From contig CAIYPU010000153.1 of the NCBI GenBank assembly GCA_903928225.1, forward strand, positions 1 through 58,502: a DNA stretch of 58,502 bases, written 5' to 3'. The notes beneath the pieces were generated by a model that saw only the letters and a program-made list of their open reading frames with translations, searched no databases and was not told where the DNA came from. Source of the DNA: an uncultured Chlorobiaceae bacterium. Its GTDB lineage: Bacteria > Bacteroidota > Chlorobiia > Chlorobiales > Chlorobiaceae. The translations under genes and the position numbers were made by a program. Numbering within the stretch: the stretch's first letter is position 1; the number at the start of each line of letters is the position of its first letter. Positions 51,960 through 58,502 of this stretch are shown here, one piece after another.

Positions 51960-54372
51960 CGAGTCTGCAGAAGGATGGGTAAGGTGCGATCATTGCCTTC
52001 TTGAAATCCGCAAGGCTGCTGCAATAACAGCGGTAATCGACGCTGAGGAAAAGCATTTCTGCTGCCGCGGGTGCCTCGGCATCTACGAACTGATCCGGAA
52101 CAACGCTCTCGATGCCTTCTACCGCCAGCGCTGCGACTGGCAGCCTGGGCCTCCGGAAACCGCTCCCGCAAAGGGGTCAGCTGCTTTTGAAAGCACCGTG
52201 ACAGGATCGGAAAGGGAAAAACGTATCGATCTCGTTCTCTCCGGCATCCGCTGTGCATCGTGTATCTGGCTCATAGAAAAATACCTGGTGAAGCTTGACG
52301 GCGTGATTTCAGCAAGGGTAAACTATGCCACACACCGCGCCGCTGTATCATGGGACCCTCAGAAAATCGGGCTTGTAACCATCCTCGACGCCCTGCGCTC
52401 CATCGGCTACACTCCCCATCCCTGCCGTTCCGGGAACGGTGAGGATGTCATCAGACGGGAAAAGCAGCAACTGCTGCTCCGCTTCGGCACAGCATCGTTC
52501 TTTTCCATGCAGCTGATGCTTTTTTCCGCTGCACTCTATGCAGGTTTTTTCCAGGGAATGGAATCAAGGTACAAAATTGCATTCCAGCTCATTTCCTGCG
52601 CTCTCGCTGCGCCGGTGGTATTCTACTCGGGCAGTCCTTTCCTTTCTGGTGCGTGGCGCTCGTTAAAAGCCGGGGCACTCAATATGGACCTGCTGGTTGC
52701 AATCGGTTCACTTTCTGCTTTTGCTTACAGCCTGGCAATGATCCTGACAGGAGGTGAAGTCTTTTTCGATACCTCGGCAATGATCGTCACCTTCATCCTG
52801 CTTGGCAGGTTTCTTGAAACCGGTTCGCGACTCAAGGCGGAAAATGCCATCAACGAGCTGCTCGAATTGCAACCCCAGGAAGCGATGGTGGTCCGGCCAA
52901 ACGGTGAGCGTGTCTTTCTGCCGATTTCGGAGGTGGAGCCCGGCAATCGAATCGAAGTTATCCCGGGTGATCGCATACCTCTTGACGGAGTCGTGATCGA
53001 CGGAGAAGCCGAAGTAAACGAGTCGATGCTTACGGGAGAATCGATGCCCGTGCTTAAATCAGCAGGCAGCAGGGCGTTTGCCGGAACTTTCGCGCTCAAC
53101 GGGCGCCTCGGCATCATGGTTGAAGGGAATGCCGCAGAAACCGTCCTCGCGGGAATCATCCGAACCGTACGTGAAGCGCAGTCACGCAGGGCACCCATCC
53201 AGGGAGTTGCCGACAGAACGGCAGGGTATTTCATTCCGGCAACCATCACGCTTGCCGTCTCAACATTCATCTGGTGGAAATTTACATCGGGCAACACCGT
53301 CACTGCCCTCATGAATGCGGTTTCCGTGCTCGTCATCGCCTGTCCCTGTGCCCTCGGGCTTGCCACACCCCTTTCAATACTTGTCGGGACGACCGCTGCA
53401 GGGAAAAAAGGAATCCTCGTCAAGGGAGGTGATGTGTTCGAAAAGGTATCGAAAACCACCCATGTCGTACTCGACAAAACAGGAACCATCACCGAAGGGA
53501 GACCCTCCATCACCGATCTCCTCGATTTCGGGTCTACTGAAAGGTTCCTCCAGCATGCGGCTTCGCTCGAAGCCTCTTCGGAACATCCTGCAGGCAGGGC
53601 CATAGCGGCTTCCTGGTCTGGAACCATACTGGAAACTTCACACTTCAGGGCATTTCCCGGCAAAGGCATCTCTGCGGTCATCGACAGCGACAGATGGACA
53701 GCCGGTTCAGGAAAATTCATGGAAAGCGAAGGGATCGCCTGTACCGAAGACCAGGCAAAAAAGGCCGGCCTGCTCGAGTCTGAAGGAAAAACCGTCGTTT
53801 GGGTCGCATGCGGAAACGAAGCTGCGGGCATCATCGGCCTGATCGACGATCTGCGAAAAGATGCCATACCCATGGTCAAAGCTCTCCTCAGCAAAAAGCT
53901 CTCCCTTTCCATCCTGACGGGCGACAACTGCGGCGTGGCTTCATATATTTCTTCAAAATGCGGAATCACCGATGTATCATGCGGACTCGGGCCGACAGAC
54001 AAAGCCGGGATAATCGAACGCATGCAAGAACGCGGTGCATGCGTCCTGATGGTCGGCGACGGCATCAACGATGCACCGGCACTCACTGTCGCCGGGACGG
54101 GCGTCACCCTCGGCAGCGCGACGGGAATCGCCCTCGAATGCGCCGACGTGGCCATCCTGAAAAATGACCTCACCCTGCTCTCCACACTCATCGACATTTC
54201 AAGGAGATCTTTTTCCGTCATCAGGCAGAACCTTGCCTGGGCTTTTTCGTATAATGTCATTGCTCTGCCGCTTGCCATGTCCGGCCTTCTCCACCCAATC
54301 ATGTCATCATTTTTCATGGCGGCAAGCTCGCTGATCGTGGTCGGCAATTCAATGCGTTTGCGCAAATCCTGA
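51949..54372 (+). CDS. ccoI: Copper-translocating P-type ATPase CcoI (FixI)
   Basis: 807 residues. The N-terminal metal cluster has C13/C16 in RCDHCLLEI and C38, C39 and C42 in FCCRGC. A heavy-metal-associated domain follows (GIRCASCIWLIEKYL), then the P1B ATPase core: TGES, the CPC ion site (residues 465-467 in VIACPCALGLATP), the phosphorylation site DKTGTITEG (near 509) and GDGINDAPAL (near 703). It supplies copper for the CuB site of CcoN. The second Cys cluster is the form found in CcoI rather than general CopA. It overlaps its upstream neighbour and is followed by ccoS after 7 bases. Confidence 0.95.
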   Translation: MSGSESAEGWVRCDHCLLEIRKAAAITAVIDAEEKHFCCRGCLGIYELIRNNALDAFYRQRCDWQPGPPETAPAKGSAAFESTVTGSEREKRIDLVLSGIRCASCIWLIEKYLVKLDGVISARVNYATHRAAVSWDPQKIGLVTILDALRSIGYTPHPCRSGNGEDVIRREKQQLLLRFGTASFFSMQLMLFSAALYAGFFQGMESRYKIAFQLISCALAAPVVFYSGSPFLSGAWRSLKAGALNMDLLVAIGSLSAFAYSLAMILTGGEVFFDTSAMIVTFILLGRFLETGSRLKAENAINELLELQPQEAMVVRPNGERVFLPISEVEPGNRIEVIPGDRIPLDGVVIDGEAEVNESMLTGESMPVLKSAGSRAFAGTFALNGRLGIMVEGNAAETVLAGIIRTVREAQSRRAPIQGVADRTAGYFIPATITLAVSTFIWWKFTSGNTVTALMNAVSVLVIACPCALGLATPLSILVGTTAAGKKGILVKGGDVFEKVSKTTHVVLDKTGTITEGRPSITDLLDFGSTERFLQHAASLEASSEHPAGRAIAASWSGTILETSHFRAFPGKGISAVIDSDRWTAGSGKFMESEGIACTEDQAKKAGLLESEGKTVVWVACGNEAAGIIGLIDDLRKDAIPMVKALLSKKLSLSILTGDNCGVASYISSKCGITDVSCGLGPTDKAGIIERMQERGACVLMVGDGINDAPALTVAGTGVTLGSATGIALECADVAILKNDLTLLSTLIDISRRSFSVIRQNLAWAFSYNVIALPLAMSGLLHPIMSSFFMAASSLIVVGNSMRLRKS

Positions 54373-54379
54373 TTTCACT

Positions 54380-54559
54380 ATGGGCAGCATCTTTTTTCTC
54401 ATAGGTATCGGCTTTTTCATCGGTGCCGCTGCATGGCTCCTTTTTATCTGGGCGGTCAAAAGCGGACAGTTCGATGATCCCGAAGCACCGAAATACAGGA
54501 TGCTCGACGATGACGATGAATCATTGCCAGAGCACCGCAAAGAAAGGAAAAAGCCATGA
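54380..54559 (+). CDS. ccoS: cbb3 maturation protein CcoS
   Basis: 59 residues, missed by common length cut-offs. One transmembrane helix (GIGFFIGAAAWLLFIWAV) is followed by KSGQFDDPEAPKYRMLDDDD, the CcoS consensus 'QFDD' plus acidic tail. CcoS is needed for cofactor insertion in the oxidase. It starts 7 bases after ccoI and overlaps the next gene by ATGA. The acidic tail is unusually extended (ESLPEHRKERKKP). Confidence 0.88.
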   Translation: MGSIFFLIGIGFFIGAAAWLLFIWAVKSGQFDDPEAPKYRMLDDDDESLPEHRKERKKP

Positions 54560-55233
54560 ACAGCATTGCATTCGCCGTGTTCCTTACCGGGCTTGCCGGA
54601 GGTTTCGGACACTGCATCGGCATGTGCGGTCCTGTCGTTGCGGCCTATTCGCTCGGCGAACAGGAAAAAGGATGGCAGCGCCATCTGCTTTTTCACCTCG
54701 GAAGAATTACGACCTATTCCCTTCTCGGAGCTTTTGCAGGCCTGACAGGCTCCTTTCTCATGCTTGCCTCATCGATTGAAGCAATTCAGACAGCAGTACT
54801 CGTCATTACCGGTTTTTCCATCGTCGTCATGGGGTTCGTCAATGCAGGCTGGATTCCTGTGATGCAGAAAATCAACTCCTGCAGTCCGCAGTTGCCGGTC
54901 ATCGGCAAAATCCTGCGTTTTTTCGATGGGACCCGGACTGCCGGAACCTATTACCCCCTTGGCGTTGTCTTCGGCTTCCTGCCCTGCGGGCTCTCGTATA
55001 CCGCCCTGCTGGCAACTGCAAGGGCATCGATGGGGAGCACAGGAAGGGTAACGGCAATGCTGACAGGAATGCTGACAATGTTCCTTTTCGGTATCGGAAC
55101 TGCACCGGCACTGCTTATCGTAGGCAAAGCCGCCCATCTCGTGAACGAAAAAATGCGCAAACGCCTCTATACCCTGGCAAGCATCATCATGATATTTACC
55201 GGTTTATCGTTTATAGTTTCCGCTTTGAAATGA
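54556..55233 (+). CDS. SafE/UreH-like membrane transporter of the cbb3 operon
   Basis: 225 residues with six hydrophobic helices. The N-terminus has the family motif GGFGHCIGMCGPVVAAYSLG and the middle GVVFGFLPCGLSYTALLATA. Proteins of this kind (urease-accessory UreH-like, DsbD_2/SafE) occur next to ccoS in several cbb3 operons and are thought to handle metal or thiol. The paired cysteine/histidine in GHCIGMCG and LPCG suggest metal or redox binding. It is coupled to ccoS. Confidence 0.83.
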   Translation: MNSIAFAVFLTGLAGGFGHCIGMCGPVVAAYSLGEQEKGWQRHLLFHLGRITTYSLLGAFAGLTGSFLMLASSIEAIQTAVLVITGFSIVVMGFVNAGWIPVMQKINSCSPQLPVIGKILRFFDGTRTAGTYYPLGVVFGFLPCGLSYTALLATARASMGSTGRVTAMLTGMLTMFLFGIGTAPALLIVGKAAHLVNEKMRKRLYTLASIIMIFTGLSFIVSALK

Positions 55234-55284
55234 TATCTTCCCAATAAGAGCATTTCAGAAACGAACCGATCTTTCATCTCTTTC

Positions 55285-55635
55285 ATGGCTATACCCCCCA
55301 GAGACATATTCAACCTCGAAGATTTCCTCAACAGGATGATGGATGACCGGGAGCTTGCAAAAAGCATCCTGGATGAATTTCTCTCAGGATTGCCTGGAAA
55401 ACTCGAAGCAATTGCCAACTTTATCGCCGAAGGGAACACCAGGGAGGTGTCTGTCCTGGCCCATCTCATCAAGGGCGAATCCGCAAGCGTGGGTGCTGAC
55501 AATCTGAGCAAGGCCGCCTGCGTTCTGGAGCTTGCGGCAAAAGCCGGAAACACGGCAGAACTTGCAGGCAATCTTCCGGCACTGAGGGAAAATGCCCTGC
55601 TGTTCATGAAAACCATCGCAGAGACAGTAATCTGA
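55285..55635 (+). CDS. Histidine phosphotransfer (HPt) domain protein
   Basis: 116 residues, a single four-helix HPt domain. The phosphoacceptor is H60 in LAHLIKGESASVGA, matching the HPt pattern 'AH.lKG.s...Ga'. There is no kinase domain, so it must relay phosphoryl groups between a hybrid kinase and a response regulator encoded elsewhere. It lies 51 bases after the SafE-like gene and 184 bases before cydD; it may be part of neither operon. Confidence 0.88.
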   Translation: MAIPPRDIFNLEDFLNRMMDDRELAKSILDEFLSGLPGKLEAIANFIAEGNTREVSVLAHLIKGESASVGADNLSKAACVLELAAKAGNTAELAGNLPALRENALLFMKTIAETVI

Positions 55636-55819
55636 AGCAACAGGAAAGGCCATTTTCCGCAAGCTTTTCTCATGCCTTCCCCAACAGGAACCTGCCTCTC
55701 CTGACCGGGAACTCATTGATCGGAATATCAATTCCCATAGAAGTCCGCAAATTGCAGACGAACGTTATATTATGATAAATTATAGCCTTTGTTTCCGATG
55801 ACGCGTAATGAAATGAACC

Positions 55820-57547
55820 ATGAATATTGACCGCCGCCTCTTCCTGCTCATGAAAGAAGAGAAACGGCCATTCATCCTGTCCCTTGTTTCCGGCAGTCTG
55901 GCTTCGGTTATGATGATTGCCCAGGCATATTTTCTCAGCAGGGCGATCAATGGCGCATTCATCGAAAAAATCGCTCTTGCAGGACTTTTTCCGCTGCTTG
56001 GATTTTTCGGTCTTTTCACCCTGCTTCGCATGCTTTGCAACTGGACATGCCATGTCAAAGCTGAAGAAGGCAGCACCGCAGTCAGAGAAAAGCTGTTCAA
56101 CCGCCTGGCATCTAAAATTGCCGAACTGGGACCGCTCTACACCCGTTCAGTCCAGAGCGGACGACTCAGTACGACCATGCTGAAAGGCATCGATGCTCTC
56201 GACGCATATTTCAGCAGCTACATACCGCAGATATTCCTTGCACTTTTCACCCCGCTTCTCGTCGTTGCGGCCATTCTGCCCGGCGACTGGCTTTCGGCAA
56301 CGATACTGCTGCTCTCGGCCCCGCTGATTCCGTTCTTCATGATCGTGATCGGAAAATCGGCAAGTGCCGTGACGGAAAAACAGTGGAAAACGATGAGCAG
56401 GATGAGCGGTCAGTTCCTCGACATTCTCCAGGGGCTCTCGACACTCAAGCTCTTCGCCCAGAGCGCAAGGCAGAGGAAAAACATCGAAGAGACCGGCGAA
56501 AATTTCCGCAAAGCGACCATGAGAGTGTTGAGGATAGCTTTCCTCTCTTCCCTGACGCTCGAACTAGTCGGAACCATCGGAACGGCAATCATCGCCGTCA
56601 GTATCGGCATGCGCATGATGGAAAACCGGATGTCGTTCCGACATGCCCTTTTCGTGCTGATCCTCACTCCGGATTTCTACCTCCCGCTCAGGCAGCTCGG
56701 CACGAAATTCCATGCGGGCATGGAAGGGGCAAGCGCCTCGAAAGAGATTTTCGCCGTCCTTGAAGAGCACCTGCCGACGGCTCCCCCGAGCAGCTCAACA
56801 CATGCCGGGGAGAAAGGCATCTCATTCCACGATGTGACCTTCACCTATCCCGGAACGTCTGTTCCTGCAGCGGACAACGTAACCTTCACCATTCAGGCCA
56901 ACGGGACCACCGCTCTTATCGGACCGAGCGGTGCAGGCAAAAGCACCCTGCTCAACCTCCTGCTTCGCTTTCTCGAACCGGAGAAAGGCTCGATCAGCTT
57001 CGACGGAAAACCGCTTGCAGATATGTCATCCGAAAAATGGCACGGCATGATTTCCTGGGTACCTCAACACCCCTATCTCTTCAACGGGACCCTGAGGGAA
57101 AACATCCTGATCGCGAAACCCGACGCTTCAAATGAAGCGCTTCATGCCGCTTTGCGCGAGACCGGCCTCGACGGTTTCGTCCGCTCGCTGCCACGCGGCC
57201 TCGATACCATGATCGGCGAACAGGGGGCGAGGCTGAGTGGAGGAGAAGCGCAACGGGTAGCGCTGGCGAGGGCGTTCCTGAAAAACGCACCCATCATCGT
57301 GCTCGACGAGCCCACATCCCATACCGATCCGGAACTGGAAGCACAGCTGCGCAGTTCGATGCAGGCCCTCACCCGGGGAAGGACGACCCTGATCATCGCC
57401 CACCGCCTCGAAACAATCCGTTCTGCAGACCGGATCATCGTGGTCAGCAACGGGAAAATCGCCGCCAGCGGAACGCACGACGAGCTGATCGGCCTCGAAG
57501 GGTTCTACCGCGACTCGTTTTCCATCCAGCAGGAGGCTGCGGCATGA
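55820..57547 (+). CDS. cydD: Cytochrome bd assembly ABC exporter subunit CydD
   Basis: 575 residues: an N-terminal six-helix ABC exporter domain and a C-terminal ATPase with Walker A GPSGAGKSTLLNLLLR, signature LSGGEAQRVALARAF and Walker B PIIVLDEPTSH. The N-terminal LSRAINGAFI and the pairing with cydC downstream (ATGA overlap at 57544) identify it as CydD rather than a general exporter. The CydDC pair exports thiols (glutathione/cysteine) and is needed for cytochrome bd assembly. cydA and cydB are not seen and may lie after the window. Confidence 0.88.
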   Translation: MNIDRRLFLLMKEEKRPFILSLVSGSLASVMMIAQAYFLSRAINGAFIEKIALAGLFPLLGFFGLFTLLRMLCNWTCHVKAEEGSTAVREKLFNRLASKIAELGPLYTRSVQSGRLSTTMLKGIDALDAYFSSYIPQIFLALFTPLLVVAAILPGDWLSATILLLSAPLIPFFMIVIGKSASAVTEKQWKTMSRMSGQFLDILQGLSTLKLFAQSARQRKNIEETGENFRKATMRVLRIAFLSSLTLELVGTIGTAIIAVSIGMRMMENRMSFRHALFVLILTPDFYLPLRQLGTKFHAGMEGASASKEIFAVLEEHLPTAPPSSSTHAGEKGISFHDVTFTYPGTSVPAADNVTFTIQANGTTALIGPSGAGKSTLLNLLLRFLEPEKGSISFDGKPLADMSSEKWHGMISWVPQHPYLFNGTLRENILIAKPDASNEALHAALRETGLDGFVRSLPRGLDTMIGEQGARLSGGEAQRVALARAFLKNAPIIVLDEPTSHTDPELEAQLRSSMQALTRGRTTLIIAHRLETIRSADRIIVVSNGKIAASGTHDELIGLEGFYRDSFSIQQEAAA

Positions 57548-58502
57548 AAACATTTCTCCGCCTCACGGCCATTGTCAGGCCTTATTACCTCTGGATGGCG
57601 ATCGCGGCGCTCATCGGTTTCGCAACGACAGGAAGCGGCATAGGGCTTCTGGTCACCTCCGGCTACCTCATCGCCAAAGCCGCTTTTCAGCCGCCCCTCG
57701 GAGCCCTGCAGCTCGGCATCATCGGTGTGAGGTTCTTCGGAATCGCCCGCGGGGTGCTCCGCTACGCCGAACGGCTGGTTTCGCACAGCACGACCTTCAG
57801 AATACTTGCGAAACTCCGACTCTGGTTCTTCGATGCCATCGAGCCCCTCGCTCCGGCAAGGCTGCTCCACTTCAGGAGCGGCGACCTGCTCCAGCGTGTG
57901 GTGGACGATATCCAGAGCCTCGAAAACATCTATACGAGGGTGCTTGCTCCACCGCTGACCGCCACCCTCGTTTCCCTGATGATGATGCTCCTTCTCGGCA
58001 CCTGGTCCATCCAGGCCGCACTGCTTGTCATGTTTTTCCATCTGCTTGCGGGCATCGTCGTCCCTCTGCTGGTCGTCACCCTCGGCAGAGGAACGCAGAC
58101 TGGAATCATGGAACTGAAAACAAACCGGCAGGTCCTTGCCCTCGATTTCCTGCAAGGCATAGGAGAACTGAAGGTCTACGGAAAACTTCCCGCCCACCTT
58201 GCCCGGATGCAGGACAATGAAACCGGCATGCTCCGCCTTCAGAACCGCAACGCCCTGCTTGACGGCATGCACGAGTCCCTCACGGGCCTGCTCATGAACG
58301 CAGCCGTCATCGCGGTCCTCTGCGCGCTCGTACCCGGCCTGCAGAATTCGGGTGCCAACGGCATTGCCCTGACCGTGATCACCCTGGCCGTCATGGCATC
58401 CTTCGAACCATTCCTGCCCCTGCCTGCTTCCATGAAAAACCTCGAAGCGGACACCCATGCAGGAAAACGGCTGTTCGAAATTCTCGATGCGAAACCTGAA
58501 AC
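57544..58502 (+). CDS. cydC: Cytochrome bd assembly ABC exporter subunit CydC (3' end outside window)
   Basis: The frame is open from ATG 57544 to the window edge; about 319 residues of membrane domain are visible. The N-terminal TTGSGIGLLVTSGYLIAKAA and RFFGIARGVLRYAERLVSH are typical of CydC. The ATPase half is outside. It overlaps the cydD stop (ATGA) and forms the heterodimeric exporter with it. Confidence 0.88.
   Translation, partial: MKTFLRLTAIVRPYYLWMAIAALIGFATTGSGIGLLVTSGYLIAKAAFQPPLGALQLGIIGVRFFGIARGVLRYAERLVSHSTTFRILAKLRLWFFDAIEPLAPARLLHFRSGDLLQRVVDDIQSLENIYTRVLAPPLTATLVSLMMMLLLGTWSIQAALLVMFFHLLAGIVVPLLVVTLGRGTQTGIMELKTNRQVLALDFLQGIGELKVYGKLPAHLARMQDNETGMLRLQNRNALLDGMHESLTGLLMNAAVIAVLCALVPGLQNSGANGIALTVITLAVMASFEPFLPLPASMKNLEADTHAGKRLFEILDAKPE

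Noticed and set aside
52725-54365. Minus-strand 546-codon frame opposite ccoI
   Set aside because: It is a shadow of the GC-rich ccoI frame; the ccoI product has all P-type ATPase motifs.
1-58502. CRISPR array, insertion sequence, prophage or tRNA-linked integration site
   Set aside because: No regularly spaced repeats, transposase, integrase or tRNA signature was seen anywhere in the window.

Overview
The window most likely comes from a green sulfur bacterium (Chlorobiales). Three things suggest this. A ferredoxin-domain protein at 7474-8133 matches my memory of the chlorosome envelope proteins CsmI/CsmJ/CsmX. A chlorophyll/bacteriochlorophyll synthase-type prenyltransferase lies at 14267-15268 beside a B12-binding-type radical SAM enzyme. 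The short dispersed repeats and the gene families are also of the kind seen in that group. No rRNA, tRNA, CRISPR array or insertion sequence was seen. The DNA is moderately GC-rich with dense housekeeping operons, broken by a looser and more AT-rich stretch at about 16.8-24.7 kb that carries mostly orphan genes.

Layout. 1-1123: end of a thiamine operon (thiH, thiF). 1361-6925: a complete 2-oxoglutarate dehydrogenase operon (sucA, sucB, lpd), closed by a perfect 20-bp hairpin. 7474-9295: the chlorosome-type FeS protein, an unknown protein and an NAD(P)-binding protein. 9321-13940: a two-component pair whose kinase carries about eight PAS domains. 14267-16993: a Nif11-like small protein, a radical SAM enzyme and the pigment-synthase-type prenyltransferase in one apparent operon. 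17669-23051: an accessory stretch with a STAND (NB-ARC plus TPR) ATPase bracketed by two 78-residue paralogues, a hydrophobic mini-protein, an MprF-like acyltransferase and two orphans. 23119-24120: a sugar-epimerase-like dehydrogenase. 24711-30729: the full [NiFe]-hydrogenase maturation operon in the order hypA-hypB-hypF-hypC-hypD-hypE on the minus strand.

30941-37026: pyrB, a Nudix hydrolase, a porin, a universal stress protein, and an MFS symporter with a small membrane partner. 37144-47030: a housekeeping run of uvrC, a TPR protein, aroE, lspA, tatD, a membrane TPR protein, a cyclophilin, the YggS PLP protein, a purine nucleoside phosphorylase and mtnA. 47213-55233: a complete cbb3 oxidase structural and assembly operon (ccoN, O, Q, P, G, H, an unknown secreted protein, ccoI, ccoS and a SafE/UreH-like transporter). 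55285-58502: an orphan HPt protein, then cydD and the start of cydC, which serve cytochrome bd assembly.

Together the genes show a phototroph-type genome with an unexpectedly complete oxidative kit: an oxidative TCA enzyme, a high-affinity cbb3 oxidase with its copper and assembly factors, and bd-oxidase assembly. The best candidates for undescribed biology are the STAND ATPase bracketed by the 78-residue paralogues (17669-20300) and the Nif11/radical SAM/prenyltransferase operon (14267-16993). The assignments rest on reading the sequence and recalled family motifs; no searches were run.
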